In this document: in pieces, positions 57,133 to 64,000 of the stretch
Layout of the letters: every line of letters begins with the position of its first letter
How positions within the stretch are numbered: the stretch's first letter is position 1
From: Nannocystis pusilla
Lineage (GTDB): Bacteria; Myxococcota_A; Polyangia; Nannocystales; Nannocystaceae
Direction: 5' to 3'
Assembly (NCBI RefSeq): GCF_020073745.1
Contig: NZ_JAIRAU010000001.1
Location: 1,436,501-1,500,500, forward strand
DNA: 64,000 nt
Position numbers and translations under genes: made by a program
The notes under the pieces: generated by a model
What the model saw: only the letters and a program-made list of their open reading frames with translations
Databases searched by the model: none
Told to the model about the DNA's origin: nothing

Positions 57133-58311
57133 TCACGGTGCGCCGGGCATGCCCCAGGGCGAAGGCTCGGGCACGAGGCGCAGGTCGAGGGTGAAGGTCG
57201 GGTCGTGCTCGCTGTCCGCGGGCAGCTCGATGAACAGGTACGGCTCGATGCCGGCGGCGCGCATGGTCGCGAGGCGGCCGAGCACGACGCGCGCCGGACC
57301 ACCGGTGCCGGCCGCGCAGGCGAGTTCGTCGGCCGCGAGGCAGGTCGGGGTGCGCACCGCGAGGCCGACGTCCGCGCGACTGACGGTGATCTCGAGCGCC
57401 CGGCCGGGCGGGGTCGCGGGCAGCCCCAGGCGCAGGACTCGCTCGCGCAGGCCGTCGCCGCCGCAGCCGTGGGCGTGGGCGTCGGTCTGCGGCGCGGCCG
57501 GGTCGACGACCAGCGCGCCCTCGCCGGCGTCGTCGAGCACCACGGGCGTGCGCATGGCGGTGCTGCAGGTGTCGGCCGGCAAGGTGGTGCACTCGGGCGC
57601 GTCGCCGGGCTTGCTCGCCAGGCACATCGTGCCGGCGACGCAGCGCCCGCGCGAGGCCGGCTCGCACACCTCGCCGGCCTCGAGCACGCGCGTGAGGCCG
57701 ATGTCGAGCTCGAAGCTCAGCGGGTCGGGGCCATCGTCGGGGGCTGGCTTTTGTTTCAGGTCCGAAAAGACAGCCTCGTCGATGCCGACGGCGAGGCGCA
57801 GGACGGTGCCGCCGGCGAGGTCGCGCAGCTCGAGCGGCGCGCCAGCGACGCAGGCGATCTCGCGGCCGCCGAGGCAGTCGTCGGGCGCGAGCGAGAGGTG
57901 CGGGGCGAAGCCGACGCCGCGCGCCGCGACCCGCAGGTCGGCGCGCACCGGGACCTGGACGCGCAGGAAGCCGTCCGGACCGCCGCCGCCGCACACGCCG
58001 CCGATCGGCGACTCGGCCGAGAGCTCGCGCAGGCCGCCGAAGTAGCGGCCCTGAGTCACGAGCAGCGCGTTGTCGCAAGCGTCGGCGGGGGCGGGCGCCT
58101 CGGCCCACACGCCGGAGGTGCTGCCGTCGCCGGTGTCGCCGTCCTCGGTCGTCTCCGCGCCCGGTCGGGTGCAGCCGAGGGGCGCGAGCGCGAGCGCGAC
58201 GACGAGCCGGACGAACGTCGCACAGCGCGGACGGACGAACGCCGCCCGGCGCGGACGGACGGCGCGGCGAGGCGCGAGGGCGCGAGCGATGCGGAGCGCG
58301 GCGGGCGACAT
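57133..58311 (-). CDS. Exported two-repeat cysteine protein (lipoprotein)
   Basis: A 392-residue predicted lipoprotein; the N-terminus is long and basic, with a hydrophobic stretch ending in LALAPLGC. After an acidic Gly/Asp/Ser linker the mature part contains two similar halves. Each has C-x~30-GxCGG/GCGG..., VGxA..., then C-LAxD(E)-x-AC, for example GGVCGGGGPDG...DCLGGREIAC and HGCGGDGLR...TCLAADELAC. This repeat layout is common in large myxobacterial surface proteins, but I do not know the family. Start choice is tentative because several ATG/GTG codons precede the hydrophobic segment. Confidence 0.7.
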   Translation of the reverse strand: MSPAALRIARALAPRRAVRPRRAAFVRPRCATFVRLVVALALAPLGCTRPGAETTEDGDTGDGSTSGVWAEAPAPADACDNALLVTQGRYFGGLRELSAESPIGGVCGGGGPDGFLRVQVPVRADLRVAARGVGFAPHLSLAPDDCLGGREIACVAGAPLELRDLAGGTVLRLAVGIDEAVFSDLKQKPAPDDGPDPLSFELDIGLTRVLEAGEVCEPASRGRCVAGTMCLASKPGDAPECTTLPADTCSTAMRTPVVLDDAGEGALVVDPAAPQTDAHAHGCGGDGLRERVLRLGLPATPPGRALEITVSRADVGLAVRTPTCLAADELACAAGTGGPARVVLGRLATMRAAGIEPYLFIELPADSEHDPTFTLDLRLVPEPSPWGMPGAP

Positions 58312-58389
58312 CTGCGCAGCAGGCAGGATAACCAAGATCCGGGCGAGTTTCACTTCCTTCAGGGGCGTGAGCGCTGTACCTTGCGAGCC

Positions 58390-59694
58390 ATGCGAGACCT
58401 CGGCTTTCGCACGCTCGACCTCCGCGGTGGGGGTAGGGCCGAGGACCAGGCGACCTGGCAGAGCCTTTGCTCCCGCGCGGCCGGACTCGAGGGCGAGGCC
58501 GACACGGCCGCGCGCGCAATCATCGCCGAGGTGCGGGCGCGCGGTGACGCTGCGGTCTGCGAGCTGACGAGCCGCTTCGAGCAGCGCACGCTGACGCCCG
58601 AGCAGTTCGAGATCTCCCGCGAGGCGCGGGCCGAGGCGTGCGCGCGCGTGTCGCCCGATCTGCGGGCCGCCCTGACCACCGCGGCCCACGGGATCCGCGT
58701 GTTCCACGAGACGCAGGTCCGCGGCGACAGCGGGCTCGAGATCGAAGATGTCTCTTTGTACAGCCGCGTCGCGCCGCTGCGGCGGGTCGCGGTGTACGCC
58801 CCCGGCGGCACCGCGGCCTATCCGTCGTCGGTGCTGATGGCCGGGATCCCGGCCAAGGTCGCGGGCGTGCCGGAGGTGATCCTGGTGACGCCGCGCGCGC
58901 CCGACGTGGTCCTGCTGGCGGCCGAGATCGCCGGCGTCGACCGGGTGCTGCAGATCGGCGGGGCCCAGGCGATCGCCGCGCTCGCGCTCGGTACGGCGAC
59001 GGTGCCGCGGGTCGACAAGATCGTCGGCCCGGGCAACGCCTACGTCACCGCGGCCAAGCGCCAGGTGTTCGGCCTGTGTGCGATCGACGGGATCGCCGGG
59101 CCGAGCGAGATCGTGGTGGTCGCCGACGCGGCCGCCGACCCGGAGCTGGTGGCCGCCGATCTGATCGCCCAGGCCGAGCACGACGTGCTCGCGTGCGCGA
59201 TCCTGATCACCGACAGCGAGGCGCTGGTGCCTCGGGTGAGCGCCGCGCTGGCCCGCCAGCTGGGCGATCTGCCGCGGGCGGAGATCGCCTCGCAGGCGCT
59301 GCGCGAGCACGGGGCGGCGGTGCTGGTCGACGACGTCGCGGCGATGGTCGCGGCGGTCAACGCCTACGCGCCCGAGCACGTCGAGCTGCTGCTGGCGGAC
59401 GCCGAGGCGGTCGCGCGCGAGGTGACGACCGCGGGGGCGATCTTCGTCGGGCCGTTCACGCCCGAGGCCGCCGGCGACTACACGGCCGGCCCGAGCCACG
59501 TGCTGCCGACGGCCGGCGCGGCCCGCTTCGCCTCGCCGCTCGGGGTGTGGGACTTCGTCAAGCACACCAGCGTGCTGCGGCTCGGCCGCGCCGCGCTGGC
59601 GGCTCAGGGACCGGCGATCGCTCGCCTGGCCCGCGCGGAGGGCCTCGAGGGCCACGCGCGCGCGGCCGAGCTGCGCCTGCGCGAAACGACATAG
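58390..59694 (+). CDS. hisD: Histidinol dehydrogenase
   Basis: A 434-residue zinc enzyme that performs the last two steps of histidine synthesis, oxidising L-histidinol to histidine with two NAD+. Conserved features are YAPGGTAAYPSSVLMAGIPAKVAGV, IGGAQAIAALALGT, KIVGPGNAYVTAAKR, DGIAGPSEIVVVAD, DLIAQAEHDVLACAILIT (with catalytic-type His) and GPSHVLPTAGAARF. The ATG at 58390 gives a standard N-terminus; the upstream frame is on non-coding sequence. It lies 30 bp ahead of hisC, so they form an operon. Confidence 0.96.
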   Translation: MRDLGFRTLDLRGGGRAEDQATWQSLCSRAAGLEGEADTAARAIIAEVRARGDAAVCELTSRFEQRTLTPEQFEISREARAEACARVSPDLRAALTTAAHGIRVFHETQVRGDSGLEIEDVSLYSRVAPLRRVAVYAPGGTAAYPSSVLMAGIPAKVAGVPEVILVTPRAPDVVLLAAEIAGVDRVLQIGGAQAIAALALGTATVPRVDKIVGPGNAYVTAAKRQVFGLCAIDGIAGPSEIVVVADAAADPELVAADLIAQAEHDVLACAILITDSEALVPRVSAALARQLGDLPRAEIASQALREHGAAVLVDDVAAMVAAVNAYAPEHVELLLADAEAVAREVTTAGAIFVGPFTPEAAGDYTAGPSHVLPTAGAARFASPLGVWDFVKHTSVLRLGRAALAAQGPAIARLARAEGLEGHARAAELRLRETT

Positions 59695-59705
59695 CTCTTA
59701 CGACA

Positions 59706-59733
59706 TGACGCGGAGGACATGTTCATGACGACA
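59706..59733. repeat. 14-bp hairpin repeat pair overlapping the hisC start
   Basis: TGACGCGGAGGACA and TGTTCATGACGACA in exact register bridge the hisD-hisC junction. The GGAGG in the first unit is the natural ribosome-binding site, and both possible hisC ATGs (59719, 59725) lie inside the pair. Confidence 0.75.
59712..59716 (+). promoter_or_regulatory. Ribosome-binding site of hisC, within a hairpin repeat
   Basis: GGAGG at 59712-59716 is two bases from the ATG at 59719 and eight from the ATG at 59725. Normal spacing favours 59725 as the start. Confidence 0.5.
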
Positions 59734-60846
59734 TCTGAGTGGACCCGCCACCTGCGGCCCGCGCTAGCGGGACTCGACGTGTACGACATCGAGCCGGTAC
59801 CGGTGAAGGCGCGCCTGGCCGCGAACGAGCTGGCCGAGCCGTGGCCCATGGAAGTGATGCAGGAGATCGGCAAGCGCGTGGCGCAGGTCGAGCTGGCCCG
59901 CTACCCCGACACGTCGGGGCGCAAGCTGCGGGCGCTGCTGGCCCAGCGCCACGGGGTCGAGCCCGACGCGGTGGTGATCGGCTGCGGCAGCGACGAGATC
60001 ATCGGCTTCCTGCTCACCGCGCTCGGCGGGCGCCCGAGCGAGCCGAGCTTCCTCGTCGTGCCGACGCCGACGTTCCACATGTACGGGCACGCGGCGCGCT
60101 GCCGCGGGATCGGCGTGCTCGAGGTGCCGCTCACCGAGGAGCTCGAGCTCGACGAGACGCTGATGCACGAGGCGCTCGACGTGGCCACGGGGGCGGCGCT
60201 GTGCTTCCTGGCCCGGCCGAACAACCCGACCAGCAGCCTGTGGGACGCGGCGGTGATCGAGCGGCTGATCGCGCGCCACCCGGGGACGGTGTTCGTGCTC
60301 GACGAGGCGTACATCTCGTACTCGCCGGGGTCGTCGCTGTGGCGCGCGGGGCTGCCCGACAACGTGGTCTACATGTCGACGCTGTCGAAGATCGGGCTGG
60401 CGGCGCTGCGGGTCGGCTACTGCGTGGCCCCGCCGGCGCTGCGGCGGCCGCTCAACGTGGTCCGCAACCCGTACAACGTGTCGGCCACCAGCCAGGCGAT
60501 CGCCGAGCTGGTGCTGACCAAGTTCGAGAACGTGCAGAAGACGCTGCTGAACCGCAGCATGGCGGCGCGGCAGAAGCTGGTCGGGATCCTCGGGCAGATC
60601 CCCAGGGCCAAGGTGTTCCCGGCCGCGGCCAACTTCGTGGTCGTCCGCCTCGACCCGGCCGGCGAGGCGACGCGCGTGGCCGAGGCGCTGGCGCAGCGCG
60701 GGATCCTGGTCAAGGACGCCTCGGCGCTGCCGCGGCTGGCCGGCTGCCTGCGCGTCGGCGTCGGCACCAACGCGGAGCTCGACCTCCTGGCCAAGGCGCT
60801 CGCCGAGGTCGTGCCGGGCTTCCCCGCGGCGAAGCCGGCGACCTGA
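59725..60846 (+). CDS. hisC: Histidinol-phosphate aminotransferase
   Basis: A 373-residue PLP-dependent class I/II aminotransferase that converts imidazole-acetol phosphate to histidinol phosphate. Typical features are KARLAANELAEPWP near residue 25, IGCGSDEIIGFLLTAL, FLARPNNPTSSLW, FVLDEAYISYSP, the PLP-lysine segment MSTLSKIGLAALRVGY and NFVVVRLDP. The neighbouring hisD supports the histidine-pathway role. The start at 59725 is chosen from ribosome-site spacing; 59719 is only two codons upstream. The gene is followed within a base by a hairpin-repeat array. Confidence 0.95.
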   Translation: MTTSEWTRHLRPALAGLDVYDIEPVPVKARLAANELAEPWPMEVMQEIGKRVAQVELARYPDTSGRKLRALLAQRHGVEPDAVVIGCGSDEIIGFLLTALGGRPSEPSFLVVPTPTFHMYGHAARCRGIGVLEVPLTEELELDETLMHEALDVATGAALCFLARPNNPTSSLWDAAVIERLIARHPGTVFVLDEAYISYSPGSSLWRAGLPDNVVYMSTLSKIGLAALRVGYCVAPPALRRPLNVVRNPYNVSATSQAIAELVLTKFENVQKTLLNRSMAARQKLVGILGQIPRAKVFPAAANFVVVRLDPAGEATRVAEALAQRGILVKDASALPRLAGCLRVGVGTNAELDLLAKALAEVVPGFPAAKPAT

Positions 60847-60915
60847 TGCGCGGAGGACATGGCGAAGAGGGCATGTCCTGCAGGGCATGTCCTCTTCGGC
60901 ATGTCCTTTGTGACA
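60846..60915. repeat. 14-bp hairpin repeat array, 5 units, at the hisC end
   Basis: ATGCGCGGAGGACA (60846-60859, first base is the last base of the hisC stop), TGGCGAAGAGGGCA, TGTCCTGCAGGGCA, TGTCCTCTTCGGCA and TGTCCTTTGTGACA in exact register, lying between convergent genes and ending 17 bp from the stop codon of the minus-strand gene at 60932. Confidence 0.9.
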
Positions 60916-60931
60916 TGCGGGCCGCCGGCGC

Positions 60932-62242
60932 TCAGCGGCGGCGGCGGAGCGCGAGCAGGGCGAGTGTCCCGAGGGACATGACGAAGAGGCCATGGCCTTC
61001 GGCGCTGGACGTGCAGGCGCAGCCCTCGGCTTCCGAGGGCAGCAGGTCCGGGAGGCTCTCGTCGGGGGTGGCGGTGACGACGTGGGCGTGGGCGCGCGGG
61101 TTGCCGACGAGGTCGTGGGGGACGAGGACAAAGTTGTAGGTCTTGCCGTTGTCGAGGCCGTCGATGACGACGGAGGTGGCGGAGAACGGGATGTGGTCGC
61201 TGCAGACGTGGGCCCAGTCGAGGGCGTGCAGGCTCGGGCTGACGCGGAGGTTGCAACTGCGGTCGCACAGGCCGTCGTCGGCGTTGTCGAGGCCGTCGTC
61301 GCAGGCCTCGCCGGCCTCGACCACGCCGTTGCCGCAGGTGTTCGGGTCGGTGACCTCGGGTGCGACGACGTCGACGGTGGAGAACGGCTGGTCGCCGCAC
61401 AGGTTGCCGGCGGTGAAGTAGGCCTGGCCGTCGGGCGCATCGGTGGCCGCAGGCGCGGGGAAGTCGAGGCCGGGCGCGGCGCCGCCGTCGACCTCCTCGC
61501 ACAGCACGCGGTAGCCCTGGATGTCGCCGGAGGTCGGGACGTTCCAGCTCAGCTCGACGGCACCGTTGCCTGGCTCGACGGTCAGGTCGGTGGCCTGGAC
61601 GAGGGGCGGCTGGAAGTCGAACGCGAGCCTCGGGATCCCGGACAGGCCGGACAGGGCGTCGGTGGGGCCGATAAAGAATTCGTCCTGCTGGCAGCCGCTG
61701 AACGCGTTCTCGCTGGGTGAGCACATCCACAGGCCGGCCTCGCCCGTGATCGGCGTGTCGCAGCTGGCCGAGGAGAGCCTGGTGTCGGAAAGGTGGATGC
61801 CGCGGCTGGGGCTCGTCGGGTCGACGCCGCTGGCCAGGAACAACGGGTGGAACGCGCCGGTGACGCCCGCGGCGAGGGCGGGGATCAGCTCGGCGAAGAG
61901 CTCGCCGCAGCGCCGGAACTGGCCGGCCAGCGCGGTCTCGGCGACCGCGCACTGGGTGCCGATGAAGCCACGGAGTTGCCGGGCGTTGTCCTCGGACGGG
62001 TTGACCATCCGGAGGTCGATGCCGACCTGCTGGCCGCACTGGCAGCGAGCGCGGTTCAGGAACTGCAGGTGGTCCTTCTCCGTCATGGTGCGGACGCGAT
62101 CGCCGGCCTCGTCGGTGACGAAATACTCGACGGTGAAGTCGGCCGGCTCGGGTAGCTCGGCGCGGGCGGTGCCGGGCAGGCACGGGGCGGCGAGGAAAAC
62201 GGAGAGAGCCAACAGTCGCGAGCGAGCGGGAATGTCAGGCAT
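60932..62242 (-). CDS. Cysteine-rich secreted protein with MYXO-CTERM-like tail
   Basis: A 436-residue exported protein. A signal peptide (LLALSVFLAAPCLPGTARA) precedes a ~200-residue domain rich in cysteine (RCQCGQQVGIDLRM, GTQCAVAE, ASCDTPITGEAGLWMCSPSE). A fibronectin type III-like region follows (VELSWNVPTSGDIQGYRVLCEEVDGG), then CGNGVVEAGEACDDGLDN, the Cys-rich repeat (DUF4215) typical of myxobacteria. The C-terminus is a sorting-type tail: a Cys pair (EGCACTSS), a hydrophobic segment (GLFVMSLGTLALLAL) and RRRR. Part of this tail is coded by hairpin-repeat units (60965-61006). It should sit on the cell surface. Confidence 0.8.
   Translation of the reverse strand: MPDIPARSRLLALSVFLAAPCLPGTARAELPEPADFTVEYFVTDEAGDRVRTMTEKDHLQFLNRARCQCGQQVGIDLRMVNPSEDNARQLRGFIGTQCAVAETALAGQFRRCGELFAELIPALAAGVTGAFHPLFLASGVDPTSPSRGIHLSDTRLSSASCDTPITGEAGLWMCSPSENAFSGCQQDEFFIGPTDALSGLSGIPRLAFDFQPPLVQATDLTVEPGNGAVELSWNVPTSGDIQGYRVLCEEVDGGAAPGLDFPAPAATDAPDGQAYFTAGNLCGDQPFSTVDVVAPEVTDPNTCGNGVVEAGEACDDGLDNADDGLCDRSCNLRVSPSLHALDWAHVCSDHIPFSATSVVIDGLDNGKTYNFVLVPHDLVGNPRAHAHVVTATPDESLPDLLPSEAEGCACTSSAEGHGLFVMSLGTLALLALRRRR
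60965..61006. repeat. 14-bp hairpin repeats, 3 units, coding the C-terminal sorting tail
   Basis: TGTCCCGAGGGACA, TGACGAAGAGGCCA and TGGCCTTCGGCGCT in exact register encode the hydrophobic part of the tail (GHGLFVMSLGT). A close copy lies at 62512-62553. Confidence 0.7.
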
Positions 62243-62499
62243 GTCGGCGAAACCGTAGCCGCGCCGGCGTTGTTCCGCGAGCGAGGACGGTCGGGAGGCG
62301 AGCGTGCGACAGGTGGGATCGTGCGGGTCGCTCGCGCGGAGCGACGGAGCTCGTCCGCGCCCGGGCGGACGGCGCGGGAGCGGTCGCACGGGCGGCAGCA
62401 GGTCGAGGAGGACGCGGGGGGATCGCACGGAGGCCCCGAGATTCAGGGGCCGGAGGGGCGGGCGGCAGCGCCTCGGACGCGCCTGGCGGCGGCAGGAGT

Positions 62500-62560
62500 G
62501 AGCAGGGGGAGTGTCCCGAGAGACGTGGCGAAGAGACCGTGTCCTTCGGGATCGATGATC
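62500..62560 (-). pseudogene. Relic of a MYXO-CTERM-type gene 3' end
   Basis: Read on the minus strand, 62500-62560 gives DPEGHGLFATSLGTLPLL, which matches AEGHGLFVMSLGTLALLAL in the tail of the gene at 60932. The DNA shares GAGCAGGG-GAGTGTCCCGAG and the three 14-bp units that follow (62512-62525, 62526-62539, 62540-62553). The rest of a gene is missing and the frame runs on without an arginine end. It is a copied or left-over 3' end, not a gene. Confidence 0.65.
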
Positions 62561-62568
62561 CGGTGCGC

Positions 62569-62624
62569 GGTGCCGAGGAACATGTCGAAGAGGACATGTT
62601 CCTCACAACATGTCCTCCTAGACA
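62569..62624. repeat. 14-bp hairpin repeat array, 4 units
   Basis: GGTGCCGAGGAACA, TGTCGAAGAGGACA, TGTTCCTCACAACA and TGTCCTCCTAGACA in exact register, ending 4 bp ahead of the stop codon (62629) of the membrane-protein gene. Confidence 0.85.
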
Positions 62625-62628
62625 GCAA

Positions 62629-63774
62629 TCAATCGCGGCGGCGGCGCAGCGGGCCGAGGAGGAACGAGTAGAGGGCGATGCCGACGACGCCGAGGCCGGA
62701 CACGCCGGCGAGCCACTTCGGGTAGCTGGTGTGCGGGCGGCCGCAGACGGTGTACCACTCGGCGCCGTCGCTCGGCGGTTCGGTGCAGGCGAACGAGTAG
62801 TCCTCGTCGAAGTCCTCGGCGCAGACGTACAGCCAGCGCGTGTGGCCGGTGATGTCGGTGGCCTCGACGTGGCACTGGCCGTAGGTCTGATGCATGCTCG
62901 TGCTGACGTGGTCCTCGGGCGTGAAGGTGGCCATGATCACGGCCAGGGTGGTGAAGTAGAGGACCGCGGCGGCGTGGAGGATCCGGTCGGCGCGCCGCGG
63001 CTCGGCCGGGGCGGCCTGCTTGCGGCCGCGCCAGATCAGGAGGCCGTACAGGGCGATCACGGTGACGAGGCCGATCGGGCCGGGGACGCCGCCGTCGAGC
63101 TGCTGGAGGACGTTGAGCTGGAGCATCATCAGCAGGGTGCTGAGGCCGCACACCAGCGCGAGCCCTTTGAAAAGGGTCTTGCCGCCGACGGTGGGGTCGC
63201 GGTCGGTGGCCTTGCCGAGCAGCCACGAGAAGGCGGCGACGAAGGTGATGACCCACATCGTGCTGCCGATCGGGGCGCCGAGCAGGCGGCTGGCGATCGG
63301 GGCGTCGCTGTCGTGCCAGGTCCACCACAGGAACTTGGCGCCGGTGATGTCGTAGGGGGCGTAGAACAGGCTGCCGGCCAGGCCGGTGAGGGCGGCGCGG
63401 GCCAGCGGCGGCAGGCCGAGGCGCCACACCGACACCGTCGGGAAGTACATGAAGCAGACGTAGACGCAGGGGATGTACAGCGGCAGGCGCGGGGTGATCA
63501 TGATCGTCCCCTGCGCCTGCCAGAAGTTGTCGACCAGCGGCAGGGCCATGAAGATCATGTCGTTGGCGGTGCCGGCCAGCAGCGCGCCGAACCACGCGAG
63601 GAGGTGCTTGCGCCGCTCGGCGCCCTGCTTCCACGCGTGCGTGAAGGCCAGGGCGGCGCAGGCGTAGAAGAGGTACTCGCCGAGGAGGAACGACGGCATG
63701 GTCGCCCAGTGGTCGGCGGGGCTGGTGAAGACGTGCCAGGGGATGTGCGGGGCGAGGTCCCAGGGGGCGAGCAT
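62629..63774 (-). CDS. Multi-pass membrane protein of unknown family
   Basis: A 381-residue integral membrane protein with about nine hydrophobic segments (for example FLLGEYLFYACAALAFTHAW, LLAWFGALLAGTANDMIFMAL, IPCVYVCFMYFPTVSVW, MWVITFVAAFSWLLG, GLALVCGLSTLLMMLQL). A conserved-looking loop between two helices has YAPYDITGAKFLWWTWHDSDAPIASR. Between helices eight and nine there is an outer loop with three cysteines (GQCHVEATDITGHTRWLYVCAEDFDEDYSFACTEPP). It ends with arginines (GPLRRRRD). I do not recognise the family. The gene is 60 bp downstream of a fatty-acid hydroxylase-like gene, so a lipid-linked role is possible. Confidence 0.75.
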   Translation of the reverse strand: MLAPWDLAPHIPWHVFTSPADHWATMPSFLLGEYLFYACAALAFTHAWKQGAERRKHLLAWFGALLAGTANDMIFMALPLVDNFWQAQGTIMITPRLPLYIPCVYVCFMYFPTVSVWRLGLPPLARAALTGLAGSLFYAPYDITGAKFLWWTWHDSDAPIASRLLGAPIGSTMWVITFVAAFSWLLGKATDRDPTVGGKTLFKGLALVCGLSTLLMMLQLNVLQQLDGGVPGPIGLVTVIALYGLLIWRGRKQAAPAEPRRADRILHAAAVLYFTTLAVIMATFTPEDHVSTSMHQTYGQCHVEATDITGHTRWLYVCAEDFDEDYSFACTEPPSDGAEWYTVCGRPHTSYPKWLAGVSGLGVVGIALYSFLLGPLRRRRD

Positions 63775-63834
63775 GTGGTGCCGATCGTGGCTTCGTGATT
63801 CTGGCGGAGGTGAGTCGCGTCGTCGCGGCCGAGG

Positions 63835-64000
63835 TTACTTGTACTCGACGAAGCCGTCGTCGGTGTTTCCACCCCCGTCAGACCCGGAGGGTCGTGAAGA
63901 CAGGCCGCGGCCGCCGTAGACGTCGGCGCCGTAGCGGCGGTTCTTGCGGCGCAGGGTGCCGTGGACCCGGTCCCAGAACAGCAGGCACTGGCCGAAGTTG
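63835..64000 (-). CDS. Fatty-acid hydroxylase/sterol desaturase family protein (C-terminal part only)
   Basis: The window edge cuts this gene; only its last 54 codons are visible. They read NFGQCLLFWDRVHGTLRR and then KNRRYGADVYGGRG, which matches the C-terminal end of membrane-bound diiron fatty-acid hydroxylases/sterol desaturases (NFG...FWDR.FGT). After that a Ser/Gly/Asp-rich tail leads to the TAA stop (63835-63837). The histidine clusters that bind iron would lie beyond the edge. A hairpin-like unit (63889-63902) falls in the tail. Confidence 0.7.
   Translation of the reverse strand, partial: NFGQCLLFWDRVHGTLRRKNRRYGADVYGGRGLSSRPSGSDGGGNTDDGFVEYK

Larger units (their letters stand above)
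62243..62628. other. Intergenic region with a gene-tail relic and repeat arrays
   Basis: 386 bp between two minus-strand genes. The part at ~62500-62560 is a copy of the 3' end of the neighbouring cysteine-rich gene, listed separately, and a four-unit hairpin array ends the region. The left half shows no gene. Confidence 0.5.

Overview
The window looks like a chromosome segment of a high-GC myxobacterium, most likely of the Nannocystis side of the group. This rests on content, not on a database match: two enhancer-binding sigma-54 activators, many Thr/Pro/Ser-rich lipoproteins, a cysteine-rich protein with a MYXO-CTERM-like tail, a DUF1552/DUF1592 pair, and a TolQ-TolR-TolR machine with AgmX-type and TPR partners like the Agl/Glt gliding systems. 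I found 51 protein genes, one broken gene and no rRNA, tRNA, CRISPR or insertion sequence.

Layout. 1-6.3 kb: a mercuric-reductase-like flavoprotein, iron superoxide dismutase, and a DUF1592 (c-type heme) plus DUF1552 pair. 6.5-9.4 kb: a cytochrome P450 divergent from a XylR-type sigma-54 activator. 9.5-12.3 kb: two membrane/coiled-coil proteins (DUF3761 and DUF4236). 12.6-15.6 kb: exonuclease III, a broken metallo-beta-lactamase gene, a sulfotransferase and a lipoprotein. 16-22 kb: a KamA-type radical SAM aminomutase with an asparagine synthetase, and a divergent two-component sigma-54 system. 22-27 kb: an alpha/beta hydrolase with a LysR regulator, and an ATP-dependent DNA ligase with its companion nuclease. 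27-38 kb: small lipoproteins, a phosphoesterase, an NlpC/P60-like protein, DUF488, ThiH-like, O-methyltransferase and acyl-CoA carboxylase beta. 37.8-40.5 kb: HisB with an exopolysaccharide export pair. 40.7-54.2 kb: a ten-gene envelope cluster on the minus strand, many genes overlapping by four bases, with a TolQ/TolR/TolR motor, an AgmX-domain protein and three TPR proteins. 54.5-64 kb: MetK, HisD-HisC, three secreted or membrane proteins, and the 3' end of a fatty-acid hydroxylase/sterol-desaturase gene.

The most unusual feature is a dispersed family of 14-bp units with consensus TGTCC-N4-GGACA. Each can fold as a 5-bp stem with a 4-nt loop. They occur singly or head to tail with an exact 14-bp period (up to five units), at about 30 places. 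Most lie between genes, often touching a stop or start codon. Others lie inside genes, and several of those are in signal peptides, linkers or C-terminal tails. Stem bases change in a compensated way between units. I do not know a described family with this unit and period.
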